Shown here: in pieces, positions 16,436 to 24,729 of the stretch
How the letters are laid out: the number at the start of each line of letters is the position of its first letter
How positions within the stretch are numbered: position 1 is the stretch's first letter
Source: Gemmatimonadota bacterium
GTDB taxonomy: Bacteria; Gemmatimonadota; Gemmatimonadetes; Gemmatimonadales; Gemmatimonadaceae
Direction of reading: 5' to 3'
Length of the DNA stretch: 64,000 bases
NCBI GenBank assembly: GCA_003134685.1
Contig: PLCA01000016.1
Coordinates: 361,988 to 425,987 of the forward strand
Position numbers and translations under genes: made by a program
The notes under the pieces: model-generated
The model's input: only the letters and a program-made list of their open reading frames with translations
What the model was told of the DNA's origin: nothing
Database searches by the model: none

Positions 16436-17260
16436 TTATGCGCGGTTAGGAGATGGTGTTGACGAATCCTCCAGCCGTCCCAGCAGACGGAGAAGCCCGT
16501 CCAGCACGGTCAATGGATGCGGAGGGCAACCGGGAATCCACAGGTCCACGGGTATCGACGGCGGAACGCCACCGAGCACCGCCTCGCTCTCCGCAAACAC
16601 GCCGCCTGATATGGCGCACGCGCCGACCGCTACGACGATTCGCGGGTCGGGGACAGCTTCATACGTCTTTTCGAGAGCCTCGCGCATGTTCACGCTGATC
16701 GCGCCGGCGATCACGATACCGTCGGCGTGACGCGGCGAGGCCACAAATTGGATACCGAACCGCCCTATGTCGAACACCACGTTGCTGAGCGCGGCGAGTT
16801 CCGCTTCGCAGCCGCCACAGCTTCCGGCCGCGACGAGTCGAAATCGAAGCGAGCGGCCGAGCAGCCCGCGCATCTTTCGATCCAGAGCGTGCGCCAGCTC
16901 GATCTCGCCGTCGGATGTTAGCAGGGCGCTTCGACTACTCGTGGCCATGCGGTAGTCCTGCGTGAACGACGCGGCCTCCCGTTCAAACTGCTGAGTCTCT
17001 TCCGGCGCAAACACGCTGCGGCCGAGATCGATGATTGGCAGATTAGGGCGGCGGCGGTGTGACAGCGCTTCGCTGACAATGGTGCCGCCATCAGTGGTAA
17101 CGTCTGCCTGCGGTTGCGCGATCACCGGCCTGCCACGAAAGCGGTGCGGCAGCCCGCTATCATTCGGCGCCAACGAAGCCGGAGCAAAACGATGCCCAAA
17201 GCGCGCTCTCAGATAGTCAAACACGGAAGTCTCCGCCACGACTTTGAGCGAGAGCGCCAC
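16436..17260 (-). CDS. HyfH-HyfI fusion: cysteine-free ferredoxin-like domain joined to NuoB-like small subunit
   Basis: 274 aa, GTG start, 41 bp after the large-subunit gene. Residues 130-260 are a NuoB/HyfI-type small subunit with all four [4Fe-4S] ligands: Cys148 and Cys151 (GSCGGCE), Cys215 (VGACAISGG) and Cys245 (PGCPPHP). Residues about 38-112 follow the HyfH/NuoI (8Fe ferredoxin) pattern (FRGRPVI, IIDLGR, FTQDYRMATSSR), but every cluster cysteine is gone; there is no Cys in residues 1-147. So one cluster would be built instead of three, and input from soluble ferredoxin or formate dehydrogenase looks unlikely. It belongs to the membrane complex encoded just upstream. Confidence 0.85.
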   Translation of the reverse strand: MALSLKVVAETSVFDYLRARFGHRFAPASLAPNDSGLPHRFRGRPVIAQPQADVTTDGGTIVSEALSHRRRPNLPIIDLGRSVFAPEETQQFEREAASFTQDYRMATSSRSALLTSDGEIELAHALDRKMRGLLGRSLRFRLVAAGSCGGCEAELAALSNVVFDIGRFGIQFVASPRHADGIVIAGAISVNMREALEKTYEAVPDPRIVVAVGACAISGGVFAESEAVLGGVPPSIPVDLWIPGCPPHPLTVLDGLLRLLGRLEDSSTPSPNRA

Positions 17261-17301
17261 GTCGTGCTTTCCCCGGCAGGCGAGAACGCTGGATCCGATC
17301 G

Positions 17302-18813
17302 TTACAGGTCATGCCCGGCGTATGACAGGTTGAAGCTCTTGTTGCACAGCGGAAAATCCGAGATCTGGTTGCCAGGCATCGCGGCGGATACCGCGCTCCA
17401 GTTGTGGAAGGACGGGTCCACCACCTTGTGGCGCAGTATGTGCCCGGCCGCATCGGTCATGACGATGTGCGCGATCTCGCCCCTCCAACCCTCTTCCAAA
17501 GCGACCACGAACTCCGAAGGCCTCAGGGCGCCGCAGTCCACCAGCACCTCGCCGCGCGGGAGCGCAGCCAACTGCTCCAGGATGAATTCCATCGATCGCT
17601 GGACCTCGAGCCACCGAACGATCGCGCGCGCGTACACGTCGCCACTCCAGGCCGTGGCGACGGGAATCTGTGCGTAGCGATACACGCCATAGGCGAAATC
17701 ATGTCGAACATCTCGCGGCACCCTGCAGCTCCGCGCAACGATGCCCACATAGCCATTGGCACGGCACTGCTCCGCGGACACCACACCCACGCCATCAAAC
17801 CGGGACTGCACGGATGCGTTTTCAAATAGCAGTCGCGCGACTGGCCGCACTTCTTCCCGAAGCCGCTCGACGCGACGCACTACCTCGCTCACCATCGTCG
17901 GTGAAATGTCGAACAGTACGCCGCCTGGTCGAATCAATCCGCGACCGTAGCGGTTGCCTGAGATCGTCATGAGAAGATTGAGACACTCGCCGCGCAAACG
18001 ACCGAAGAAAGCCGCGGGCGATTGGTACGCGACATCACCGGAGAGCGCGCCCAGATCCCCAATGTGATTGGCCAGGCGCTCGAGCTCGAGCGCAATTCCG
18101 CGAATCGTCTGCGCGCGGGGGGTTTTGTGACTGCGCGCGAGCGCCTCAATGGCACCGCAGAATGCGCTTGTGTGTCCGATGACCGTATCCCCGGCAATGG
18201 ACTCAGCGACGAGCACAGCCTTGCCGCGCTCCGAACCCTCGAGCAGACGCTCGACGCCACGGTGCTGGTAGCCCAGCATTATTTCCAGCGAAAGCACCTC
18301 TTCACCGTGCGCCTGGAATCGAAAGTGACCGGGCTCGATAATTCCGGCGTGCACTGGGCCGACAGCGACCTCGTGGACTTCGTCGCCGTGGACGACATCA
18401 AAGGGGAAATCCTCGCGGTCCTTCGGTCGCAGGATCCATTCGCTCGGCGCATGATCGGGCGGATGGCGACGCAACGGTTTGAGCGAAGGATGCCCTCTCG
18501 GAATCGCGCCGCACTGTTCGGCTATCTCGCGCTCGAAGCGACCCGCCTGCCGGCATGAGGTCGACAGCGCCGAAAACTCCTGGCCAACCACAGCGCAGGT
18601 CGCGCCCAATAGTCCGCTGTCATCATTCGCGAGCACCGCGCAGAGACGAAGGGTCCGAGCGTCTTCGGAGACACCAAATAGCGATACGATGCGCCAGCCA
18701 CGGCCGACCGAGCTCGCGAGCGTGGAAGCGAACTTCCCCACATCCAGGAGCGGAATGTCTGCCACGCTGACACACCGTCGATTGTAAATCGTCAGGAGTC
18801 CCTGAGTGCTCAT
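17302..18813 (-). CDS. HyfG-like (NuoCD-type) large subunit lacking Ni-Fe ligands
   Basis: 503 aa. Residues about 1-120 resemble the NuoC/30-kDa-like domain and about 150-503 the NuoD/HyfG catalytic domain (VGPVHAGIIEPGHFRF, YQHRGVERL). Where hydrogenases have the first CxxC (ERVCGIC), this protein has ESIAGDT (204-210). Where they end with DPCxxC it has DFPLCNKSFNLSYAGHDL (486-503). Both metal-binding pairs are therefore missing and no hydrogenase activity is expected. This is the known feature of Ehr (energy-converting hydrogenase-related) complexes. It overlaps the HyfF-like gene by 4 bp. Confidence 0.88.
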   Translation of the reverse strand: MSTQGLLTIYNRRCVSVADIPLLDVGKFASTLASSVGRGWRIVSLFGVSEDARTLRLCAVLANDDSGLLGATCAVVGQEFSALSTSCRQAGRFEREIAEQCGAIPRGHPSLKPLRRHPPDHAPSEWILRPKDREDFPFDVVHGDEVHEVAVGPVHAGIIEPGHFRFQAHGEEVLSLEIMLGYQHRGVERLLEGSERGKAVLVAESIAGDTVIGHTSAFCGAIEALARSHKTPRAQTIRGIALELERLANHIGDLGALSGDVAYQSPAAFFGRLRGECLNLLMTISGNRYGRGLIRPGGVLFDISPTMVSEVVRRVERLREEVRPVARLLFENASVQSRFDGVGVVSAEQCRANGYVGIVARSCRVPRDVRHDFAYGVYRYAQIPVATAWSGDVYARAIVRWLEVQRSMEFILEQLAALPRGEVLVDCGALRPSEFVVALEEGWRGEIAHIVMTDAAGHILRHKVVDPSFHNWSAVSAAMPGNQISDFPLCNKSFNLSYAGHDL

Positions 18814-20255
18814 GGCGCGACACCGCCGAGCAACCGCGCCGCCCGCGCCAGCGAGTCCTGCAGAGGGGACGGAATGTAGAGGCCCAACATCACGACGAGC
18901 GCCGCGAGCCCGAGGGGGCCGATCAGCAACAGTGCACTGTCGCCCGTCGCCTTCTCGTCGTCAGTCGTCGTCTCAGTGCCAGTGCCGAAAATGATTTTGA
19001 GAAGCATCCCGCCGATGCCGACAAAAATGATCGCCAGCAGCACCAGCATGGCTGCCGCGACCAACCAATGGTCCTGCCGGATCGCGCCGCTCACGATGGA
19101 GAACTCGCTTACGAAGAGGCCAAACGGTGGCGACCCTGTGACCGCAAACAGCCCGACAAAGAGCAGCGCGGCCGACCACGGGCGCACTTTCAGCATTCCG
19201 CGCATGTCGGCGGCTACGGACGATCCCGTCGCGAGCACGAGATTGCCGACGACGAGGAAGAGCATCCCTTTTGCGATCCCGTTATTCAGCACGTGAAGCA
19301 CGGAACCATACACACCGATTCCCCCAACGCCCAAGCCGAGTACGAGGAGACCCATATGCTCGACGCTGGAATAGGCCAGGAGTCGCTTGACATCGGCCTG
19401 GCCGATGATGAACGCCGCGGCGATCACGAGTGAAATCAGGCCGAATGCGATCAGAAGCGGTTGAGTGAAATCGGTCAGTCCCGCAGCCACCGCGACCTCG
19501 GTGAAGCGGGCGAGGCCCAGAAACGCGCAGCTTGTGAGCGCACCGGACATGAGCGCACCGACCAGGCTCGGAGCTTCGCCATATGTATCCGGCTTCCAGG
19601 TATGAAGGGGCGCCAGGCCCATCTTCGTTCCGAACCCTGCCAGCGCGAACACGTAGGCTGCGCGGAGCCACGTCTTTTCCAGCGAATTACTGTTCGCCAA
19701 AATATCGTCGAGAACGAGCGCGCGCATGCCGGGGAGGACTGGCTGCGAGGTGGCCAGGAGGAACACGGCGAGCAGCGCGAACGCGATACCGACTGAGGAG
19801 AGCACGAGGTACTTCCACACCGCTTCCAACGACCTCCGGTCATGTCGGTGGAAGATCAACGGAGCGACCGCGAGAGTCGTCGACTCCATTCCCACCCAGA
19901 GCAGCGCGAAATGGTGGCTGAGCGAGACGAGAGATGTTGCCGCCAGGAATCCAAGAAGGCACGTCACGAACAGGCGTCCGCCCCGCGGACTTTCCTCGCG
20001 CAGCAACCCTACGGCGTAGATTGACGCCGCGAGGAACAGCACGCTCACCAACGTCAGGACGATCAGCCCCAGTGGGTCAGACACCAGCCAACCGCGGAGC
20101 GCTGTGACGTCGGGGGTCGCCCACAAAACCGCGACGAGGGTGAGGTGGACGACGCTCGTGAGCACCAGGAGTGCCAGCCGGAGCCCGCGCCGCGGCAGCA
20201 GGTATGCAACCCCGGCGGCGACTGCCGGAATGAGCAGAATCGCAAGAAGAAGCAT
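18810..20255 (-). CDS. HyfF-like antiporter-type membrane subunit
   Basis: 481 aa from ATG 20255; a longer frame to 20378 would overlap the preceding gene and has no membrane character. About 14 transmembrane segments of the Mrp/NuoL/N family. Conserved ionisable residues are visible: Glu in LLWVGMESTTLA, Lys/His in FGTKMGLAPLHTWKPDTYGEAP and Lys/His in QADVKRLLAYSSVEHMG. Such subunits carry a proton or sodium channel. With HyfB it gives the complex two antiporter-like modules. Stop and next start overlap, so translation is coupled. Confidence 0.87.
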   Translation of the reverse strand: MLLLAILLIPAVAAGVAYLLPRRGLRLALLVLTSVVHLTLVAVLWATPDVTALRGWLVSDPLGLIVLTLVSVLFLAASIYAVGLLREESPRGGRLFVTCLLGFLAATSLVSLSHHFALLWVGMESTTLAVAPLIFHRHDRRSLEAVWKYLVLSSVGIAFALLAVFLLATSQPVLPGMRALVLDDILANSNSLEKTWLRAAYVFALAGFGTKMGLAPLHTWKPDTYGEAPSLVGALMSGALTSCAFLGLARFTEVAVAAGLTDFTQPLLIAFGLISLVIAAAFIIGQADVKRLLAYSSVEHMGLLVLGLGVGGIGVYGSVLHVLNNGIAKGMLFLVVGNLVLATGSSVAADMRGMLKVRPWSAALLFVGLFAVTGSPPFGLFVSEFSIVSGAIRQDHWLVAAAMLVLLAIIFVGIGGMLLKIIFGTGTETTTDDEKATGDSALLLIGPLGLAALVVMLGLYIPSPLQDSLARAARLLGGVAP

Positions 20256-20292
20256 CGTGCGCCCCGTCAGTCCGCGATGGCCATGGCGATCA

Positions 20293-20937
20293 TCACGACT
20301 CTCGAAGCTCCACGAGATTAGCAGCAGAAATGGAGTCGAACTCGCGATTGATGTGGAACACGACGATCCCCATGACAAAGACGGCGACGAACACGTCCAG
20401 GAGGACTCCGATTTCCACCAGGAATGGAACCCGGCTCAACTGCGTCAGCCCGAAAAGGTACACACCGTTTTCCAGTATCAGATATCCCACGACCTGAGTG
20501 ATTGCCTTGCTGCGCGTGACGAGGACGAGAAGACCAATAATCAGAGTCGCGAACGCGATCGGCACGAGTAGTTCGACCTTGGTGATGATTGGCAGACGGT
20601 TTGCCAGCGCGAACGAAGCTCCGACTGCGAGAGATCCGAGGAACAGCGAGGCCATGTAGCCAATTGCTGGTTCTACTTCGCGTCGAACAGCCGCTTCGCG
20701 CATGGCCCACCGGAGGAACAAGGGCAGAACGATGCCCTTGATTGCGACAGTTCCCGCGGCAAGTACCATTGCGTGCACCGATCGGGGATCGTCGATCACC
20801 AGCGACAGAATACCAAGGAGCACTCCCTGAATGGCGATCGCGCGGATACAAGCACTGAGACGTGAGGATCCCAGAACGGCGAAGTCCGTCAGCACGATCA
20901 GGAGCAGCAGTAGTTCCGCGAACTTTCCGATGTTCAT
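20293..20937 (-). CDS. HyfE-like (NuoK-related) membrane subunit
   Basis: 214 aa with six to seven hydrophobic segments. The second half (VGYLILENGVYLFGLTQLSR.PFLVEIGVLLDVFVAVFVMGIVVFHINREFDS) shows the Glu-containing helices and C-terminal signature of hydrogenase-4 component E. Its start overlaps the end of the HyfC-like gene by one base. Confidence 0.87.
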   Translation of the reverse strand: MNIGKFAELLLLLIVLTDFAVLGSSRLSACIRAIAIQGVLLGILSLVIDDPRSVHAMVLAAGTVAIKGIVLPLFLRWAMREAAVRREVEPAIGYMASLFLGSLAVGASFALANRLPIITKVELLVPIAFATLIIGLLVLVTRSKAITQVVGYLILENGVYLFGLTQLSRVPFLVEIGVLLDVFVAVFVMGIVVFHINREFDSISAANLVELRES

Positions 20938-21866
20938 TACTGCAAGAGGAGTATGAGGGCGAACGCGGAGAGAGCTGAGCCGCCGGCGATGTAGAGCGGC
21001 ACTTTCGGCAGCCGCAGGCGAGCCATCGCGGATTCCACGATCCCAATGCCAACGCCGACCACGAACAGGCCTGCAACCAGAACACCGAGACGCAACGCGT
21101 ACGAAAACTCCATGGCGGGAACGATGACGCGCGCCAGCAGCGCGCCGATGACTGAGAGCTTCAACGCGTTGGCATAAAGAATCATCGCGAGGTCCGGTCC
21201 GCTGTGATCGAGCACGATCACTTCATGAATCATCGTCAGCTCGAGATGCGTCGTTGGATCGTCCACTGGTGAGCGGGAGCATTCCGCCAGGAGCAGCACG
21301 AAGAGACCGGCGACGATCATGATGACGGCCGGTGCCGAGGACGACCACGTGTCAGCCAGCGCCGGCGAGCCGAGCATGCCACTGAGCGACAGCTGGTGCG
21401 TCGCGACACTGAGTGACGCCAGCGCGATGAAAAAACCGAACTCGACGAGCGCGGCAAACGTCACCTCCCGGCTCGCACCCATGCCCTCGAAGCTCGAGCC
21501 CGTGTCGAGCGCGCCGAGCACCAGCACGAATCGTCCGAGCGCCAATATGTATGCAAAGGCAACGACATCGCCGGGAAATCGGAGCAGGGCCGAGCGGCCA
21601 TCCAGAGGGAGCATCGAGGCAGCGACAATGACGCAAGTCACCAGCGCGATCGGCACGAGCCGGAAAACCACGGTCGTCGTACGAGAATACACGGAGCCGC
21701 GCCGAACAAGTTTCCACAGATCTGAATAGAGTTGCCAGACGGGCGCGCCTCGCCGCGCCGTGAGAATCGACCGAGTCCGGCTGGCGATGCCCGGGATAAG
21801 GGGCGCGAGCAGCATGACGAAAAGGAGCGTAGCCGCCCGCATCATGAGCTCAGGCATCGGCTTCAC
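20937..21866 (-). CDS. HyfC-like (NuoH-related) membrane subunit
   Basis: 309 aa from GTG 21866, which overlaps the HyfB-like stop codon (GTGA); ATG 21857 is an alternative. Seven to eight membrane helices. The cytoplasmic loop RRGAPVWQLYSDLWKLVRRGSVYS and the block ECSRSPVDDPTTHLELTMIHE are the NuoH/HyfC signatures that contact the peripheral arm and line the quinone or ion path. It anchors the HyfG/HyfHI arm to the membrane. Confidence 0.88.
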   Translation of the reverse strand: MKPMPELMMRAATLLFVMLLAPLIPGIASRTRSILTARRGAPVWQLYSDLWKLVRRGSVYSRTTTVVFRLVPIALVTCVIVAASMLPLDGRSALLRFPGDVVAFAYILALGRFVLVLGALDTGSSFEGMGASREVTFAALVEFGFFIALASLSVATHQLSLSGMLGSPALADTWSSSAPAVIMIVAGLFVLLLAECSRSPVDDPTTHLELTMIHEVIVLDHSGPDLAMILYANALKLSVIGALLARVIVPAMEFSYALRLGVLVAGLFVVGVGIGIVESAMARLRLPKVPLYIAGGSALSAFALILLLQ

Positions 21867-23830
21867 CGGCCGCCCGCGCGCACGAGCAGATATGCGAGCA
21901 GAGCCACCACTGTACTGATCACGTACATCAAGTAGCGACTTAGACGCCCTTGCTGAAGGGGCCGCAGCCGGAGCGCGGCGCGCTCGATCACTCCCCACCA
22001 CGGTATAACCGCGCTGTCCAGAACCAGATCGACGGGTTCGGAATGAAAGACGCTGGCGCCTCTATGTGTCCGAACGCCGCTCAGCCTGCCGAAGATTTCG
22101 AGCAGCGGCGCGGCGAACGAAGATGCTGTGTACTGCATGCGCGCGCTCGGCAGCCCATATCCGCCACTCCAGGTTTCGGAGTACCGCACCGGAGCGGTTC
22201 TGCGCAGTCGGTGCGCGATCAGCCAGATTCCCGCGGCGGTAAGCGACAGAACGGCCGCCATTATGGAGATCTCTTTCGCGCCTACCGCTGCTGCCATTGC
22301 TCCGGCATCCGGTGGCGGCAGTGGCATCCCCGCCACGAATGCTCCCGCGATCAACATAGGCGGAAGGACCAGCACCGGGAGGCAGCCGATGAATACGCAA
22401 ACCGCGGCGAGTACGAGCGGCGGACCATCAAGCAGGAGACCGGGCTTCGATGCGGTGAGGGCCCGCGAGGTTCGAGGCGTGCCGAGAAAGACAACTCCGC
22501 CAACCTTGACGAAGCAGGCAAGCGCCAATCCACCCACCAACGCCAGACCCGGCACAGCGAGCACGGCGATGCGCAGAGCATCCGTGGAAAAACCAGCGCG
22601 AAAGAGAGTCTGAAACACAAGCCATTCGCTCACGAAACCATTGAGCGGTGGCACGCCGATGATCGCCGCCGACCCCACGGCGAACGCCAGCCATGTCAGC
22701 GGCATTCGCCGCGCCAACCCGCCAAGCTCCTCCATGTTGCGAGTGCCCGTGAGCCGGTACACAGCGCCGGCACCAAAAAAAAGAATACTCTTGAAGAGCG
22801 CGTGATTGAGCGTATGCAGCAGCGCCGCGCCGTAGCCGAGGATCGCGAGCGACGGGTGGCCGTATGCGGTTCCCAGCGCGCCAGCGCCCATTCCCATCAG
22901 GATGATGCCGATGTTCTCGACGCTGTGATACGCGAGCAAGCGTTTGATATCGTGTTGTGCCAGCGCCCACAGCACGCCCAGCACCGCGGAGGATAGACCG
23001 AGTCCGAGCACTAGCCATCCCCACCAGGCGGGCGGAGGCCCAACAAGCGTGATCACGCGCAGCAGCCCGTAAACCCCGACCTTGATGAGAACGCCGGAAA
23101 AAAGAGCAGATACATGAGATGGTGCAGCCGCGTGCGCGGGTGGCAGCCAGAAATGGAGCGGAACAAATCCAGCCTTCACGCCGAACCCAACAAGGGCGAG
23201 AACCAGCACCGCTATTCGGGCGCCGCTTGGGCTCGTCGTACCGGTCGCGAGCGCGCTGAAGGACCAGTCGTTGCTTGCCCGCGCCAGCACCGCGAACATC
23301 GCGAACAGCGCCAGCGTTCCAGCGTGCGTGGCGACGATATAGATCAACCCTGCCCGGCGCGCCTCGGCGTGGCGGTACTCGGTGAGAATGAGGAGCAGCG
23401 AGCCGATTGCCATAAGCTCCCACGCGCCCATGAACGGCATGATCGCCTGTGCGCACAGCACCAGTGCCAGTGCGACCAGCTCCAATGAGAAGAGCGCGTG
23501 ACATGGCCACGCCGGAGTGCGTGGATCGAACGCCATGTAGCCGACTCCGTACACCGCGGCCGCAGCGCCTACGCCGAAGAGCGCGACCAGGAACACGGCC
23601 GAAAGAGGATCGATACCGATGATCCAGTCGCCGCCGGGAAGGGCGCTCGAGAATACGGAGCTCGTGGCCGTTCCGGAATAAAGGACCTGGACGGCGGGCA
23701 CCACACCGAGACCACATCCCAGGACCACCAACGTCGCGAACAACGTATTGCCGTGCCGATGGTTGCGCATCGCGATCACCGCCAACGCGGCCGCTACGAG
23801 CAGGGCAAGTCCGCTCAGCAGGACAATCAT
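21863..23830 (-). CDS. HyfB-like antiporter-type membrane subunit
   Basis: 655 aa with about 15 membrane helices. Visible conserved positions: Glu in MGAWELMAIGS, Lys in GFGVKAGFVPLHFWLPPAHAAAPS, QHDIKRLLAYHSVENIG and HTLNHALFKSILFFGAGAVY. These are the HyfB/NuoL/MrpA-type ion-channel features. It overlaps the HTH-EIIA gene by 4 bp at its start and the HyfC gene at its end, so six complex genes and the regulator-like gene look like one operon. Confidence 0.88.
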   Translation of the reverse strand: MIVLLSGLALLVAAALAVIAMRNHRHGNTLFATLVVLGCGLGVVPAVQVLYSGTATSSVFSSALPGGDWIIGIDPLSAVFLVALFGVGAAAAVYGVGYMAFDPRTPAWPCHALFSLELVALALVLCAQAIMPFMGAWELMAIGSLLLILTEYRHAEARRAGLIYIVATHAGTLALFAMFAVLARASNDWSFSALATGTTSPSGARIAVLVLALVGFGVKAGFVPLHFWLPPAHAAAPSHVSALFSGVLIKVGVYGLLRVITLVGPPPAWWGWLVLGLGLSSAVLGVLWALAQHDIKRLLAYHSVENIGIILMGMGAGALGTAYGHPSLAILGYGAALLHTLNHALFKSILFFGAGAVYRLTGTRNMEELGGLARRMPLTWLAFAVGSAAIIGVPPLNGFVSEWLVFQTLFRAGFSTDALRIAVLAVPGLALVGGLALACFVKVGGVVFLGTPRTSRALTASKPGLLLDGPPLVLAAVCVFIGCLPVLVLPPMLIAGAFVAGMPLPPPDAGAMAAAVGAKEISIMAAVLSLTAAGIWLIAHRLRRTAPVRYSETWSGGYGLPSARMQYTASSFAAPLLEIFGRLSGVRTHRGASVFHSEPVDLVLDSAVIPWWGVIERAALRLRPLQQGRLSRYLMYVISTVVALLAYLLVRAGGR

Positions 23831-24540
23831 TCCGCTGGCTCCGGGCGCGGCACCTGGAATGAGCCCGTGTTGCGCGACGTCTCGATGAAGTCCAGACGCT
23901 CGAGGATTTCCACGGCGTCCGCGCCCGAGCCAAGCATTTGCCGGAGGGTGCCATCGCGCAGGACAAAGCCGAGACGCGCGAGAATTCGCAGGTGCATGGG
24001 CACGGTGGGACTCACAACCATGAACAGTGCGTGCACGGGCTTACCGTCCAGAGCCCCGAATTCCACTGGACTACGCAACAGGCAAAGCGTCAGAAATGGG
24101 CGAGCTACGTGGAGCACGATCGGATTTCGCACGTGCGGAATGGCGATGCCATCCCCAATGCCCGTTGAGCCCAGAGCTTCCCGCGCTTCAAGAACGGCCA
24201 ACAGAAATTGTCGGTCCTGTTCCGGCGGAAGCGGCAGCCGTTCCACAAACCCGGCCAGGATCTCGTGCTTCGTGCTGCCTTCCACATCATGAAAGATTCC
24301 ACCTTCCCGCAGTAGCTCCGCCAGCGGCGGGACTTCGTCGGGAGATCGGCGAGCGTCTTCGAGCAGCGCGCGGGAAACCGAGACTCCCGATTCGACGGCC
24401 CACTCCCACACCTCGATCGGATTGAAGTACATCTGCTCGTCAACCGAGTGCGCCGGCAGCCCTCGCTGGTTGATCCAGCGGCGGACCGTCGTGTCGTTGA
24501 CTCCCAGATAGCCCGCGGTCTGACGGAGTGTCAGCTGCAC
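23827..24540 (-). CDS. HTH - PTS EIIA (PtsN-like) fusion protein heading the complex operon
   Basis: 237 aa from GTG 24540; a TTG at 24609 would add 23 residues made of the tandem repeat translated (WRLAVWRLAVW), which looks noncoding. Residues about 3-60 are an excisionase-type HTH (TLRQTAGYLGVNDTTVRRWINQRGLPAH). Residues about 85-225 are a PTS_EIIA_2 domain with the phosphorylatable His in IGDGIAIPHVRN. DNA binding combined with a PTS phosphorelay domain suggests it senses carbon or nitrogen status and may regulate this operon or the SulP gene. It overlaps the HyfB start (ATGA). No EI or HPr gene is in the window. Confidence 0.82.
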   Translation of the reverse strand: MQLTLRQTAGYLGVNDTTVRRWINQRGLPAHSVDEQMYFNPIEVWEWAVESGVSVSRALLEDARRSPDEVPPLAELLREGGIFHDVEGSTKHEILAGFVERLPLPPEQDRQFLLAVLEAREALGSTGIGDGIAIPHVRNPIVLHVARPFLTLCLLRSPVEFGALDGKPVHALFMVVSPTVPMHLRILARLGFVLRDGTLRQMLGSGADAVEILERLDFIETSRNTGSFQVPRPEPAE

Positions 24541-24563
24541 TGTTCTTGGGGAAAAAGGACTCT

Positions 24564-24603
24564 GCCAAACGGCGAGACGCCAAACGGCGAGACGCCAAAC
24601 GGC
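24564..24603. repeat. 2.7 tandem copies of a 15-bp unit in the divergent control region
   Basis: GCCAAACGGCGAGAC occurs at 24564-24578 and 24579-24593, then GCCAAACGGC at 24594-24603, all exact. It lies between the divergent EIIA and SulP genes, just upstream of the GTG start. Exact spaced repeats in such a place usually bind a regulator; the HTH-EIIA protein is the nearest candidate (inference). Confidence 0.7.
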
Positions 24604-24630
24604 GCGCAAGTCTGAATACTACTACGATTG

Positions 24631-24659
24631 TTGACCGACCATTTTGTGACCAGTATATT
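24631..24659 (+). promoter_or_regulatory. Sigma-70-type promoter of the SulP gene
   Basis: TTGACC (24631-24636), a 17-bp spacer, then TATATT (24654-24659). This close match to the consensus lies about 70 bp before the TTG start at 24730 and gives a 5' leader of about 63 nt. Confidence 0.7.
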
Positions 24660-24729
24660 GGATTTCCCGCCAGGAACGTGCTCCCACCGGCCACGGTGGC
24701 CGAACGCTGACCGACAGAGGCCGTTTTCT

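Noticed and set aside
16436-18813. Active [NiFe] hydrogenase
   Set aside because: Neither CxxC pair for the Ni-Fe site is present in the large subunit, and no maturation genes are nearby.
18810-24540. DAB-type inorganic carbon system
   Set aside because: No DabA (DUF2309) gene is present, and the full set of hydrogenase-4-like subunits points to an Ehr-like complex.
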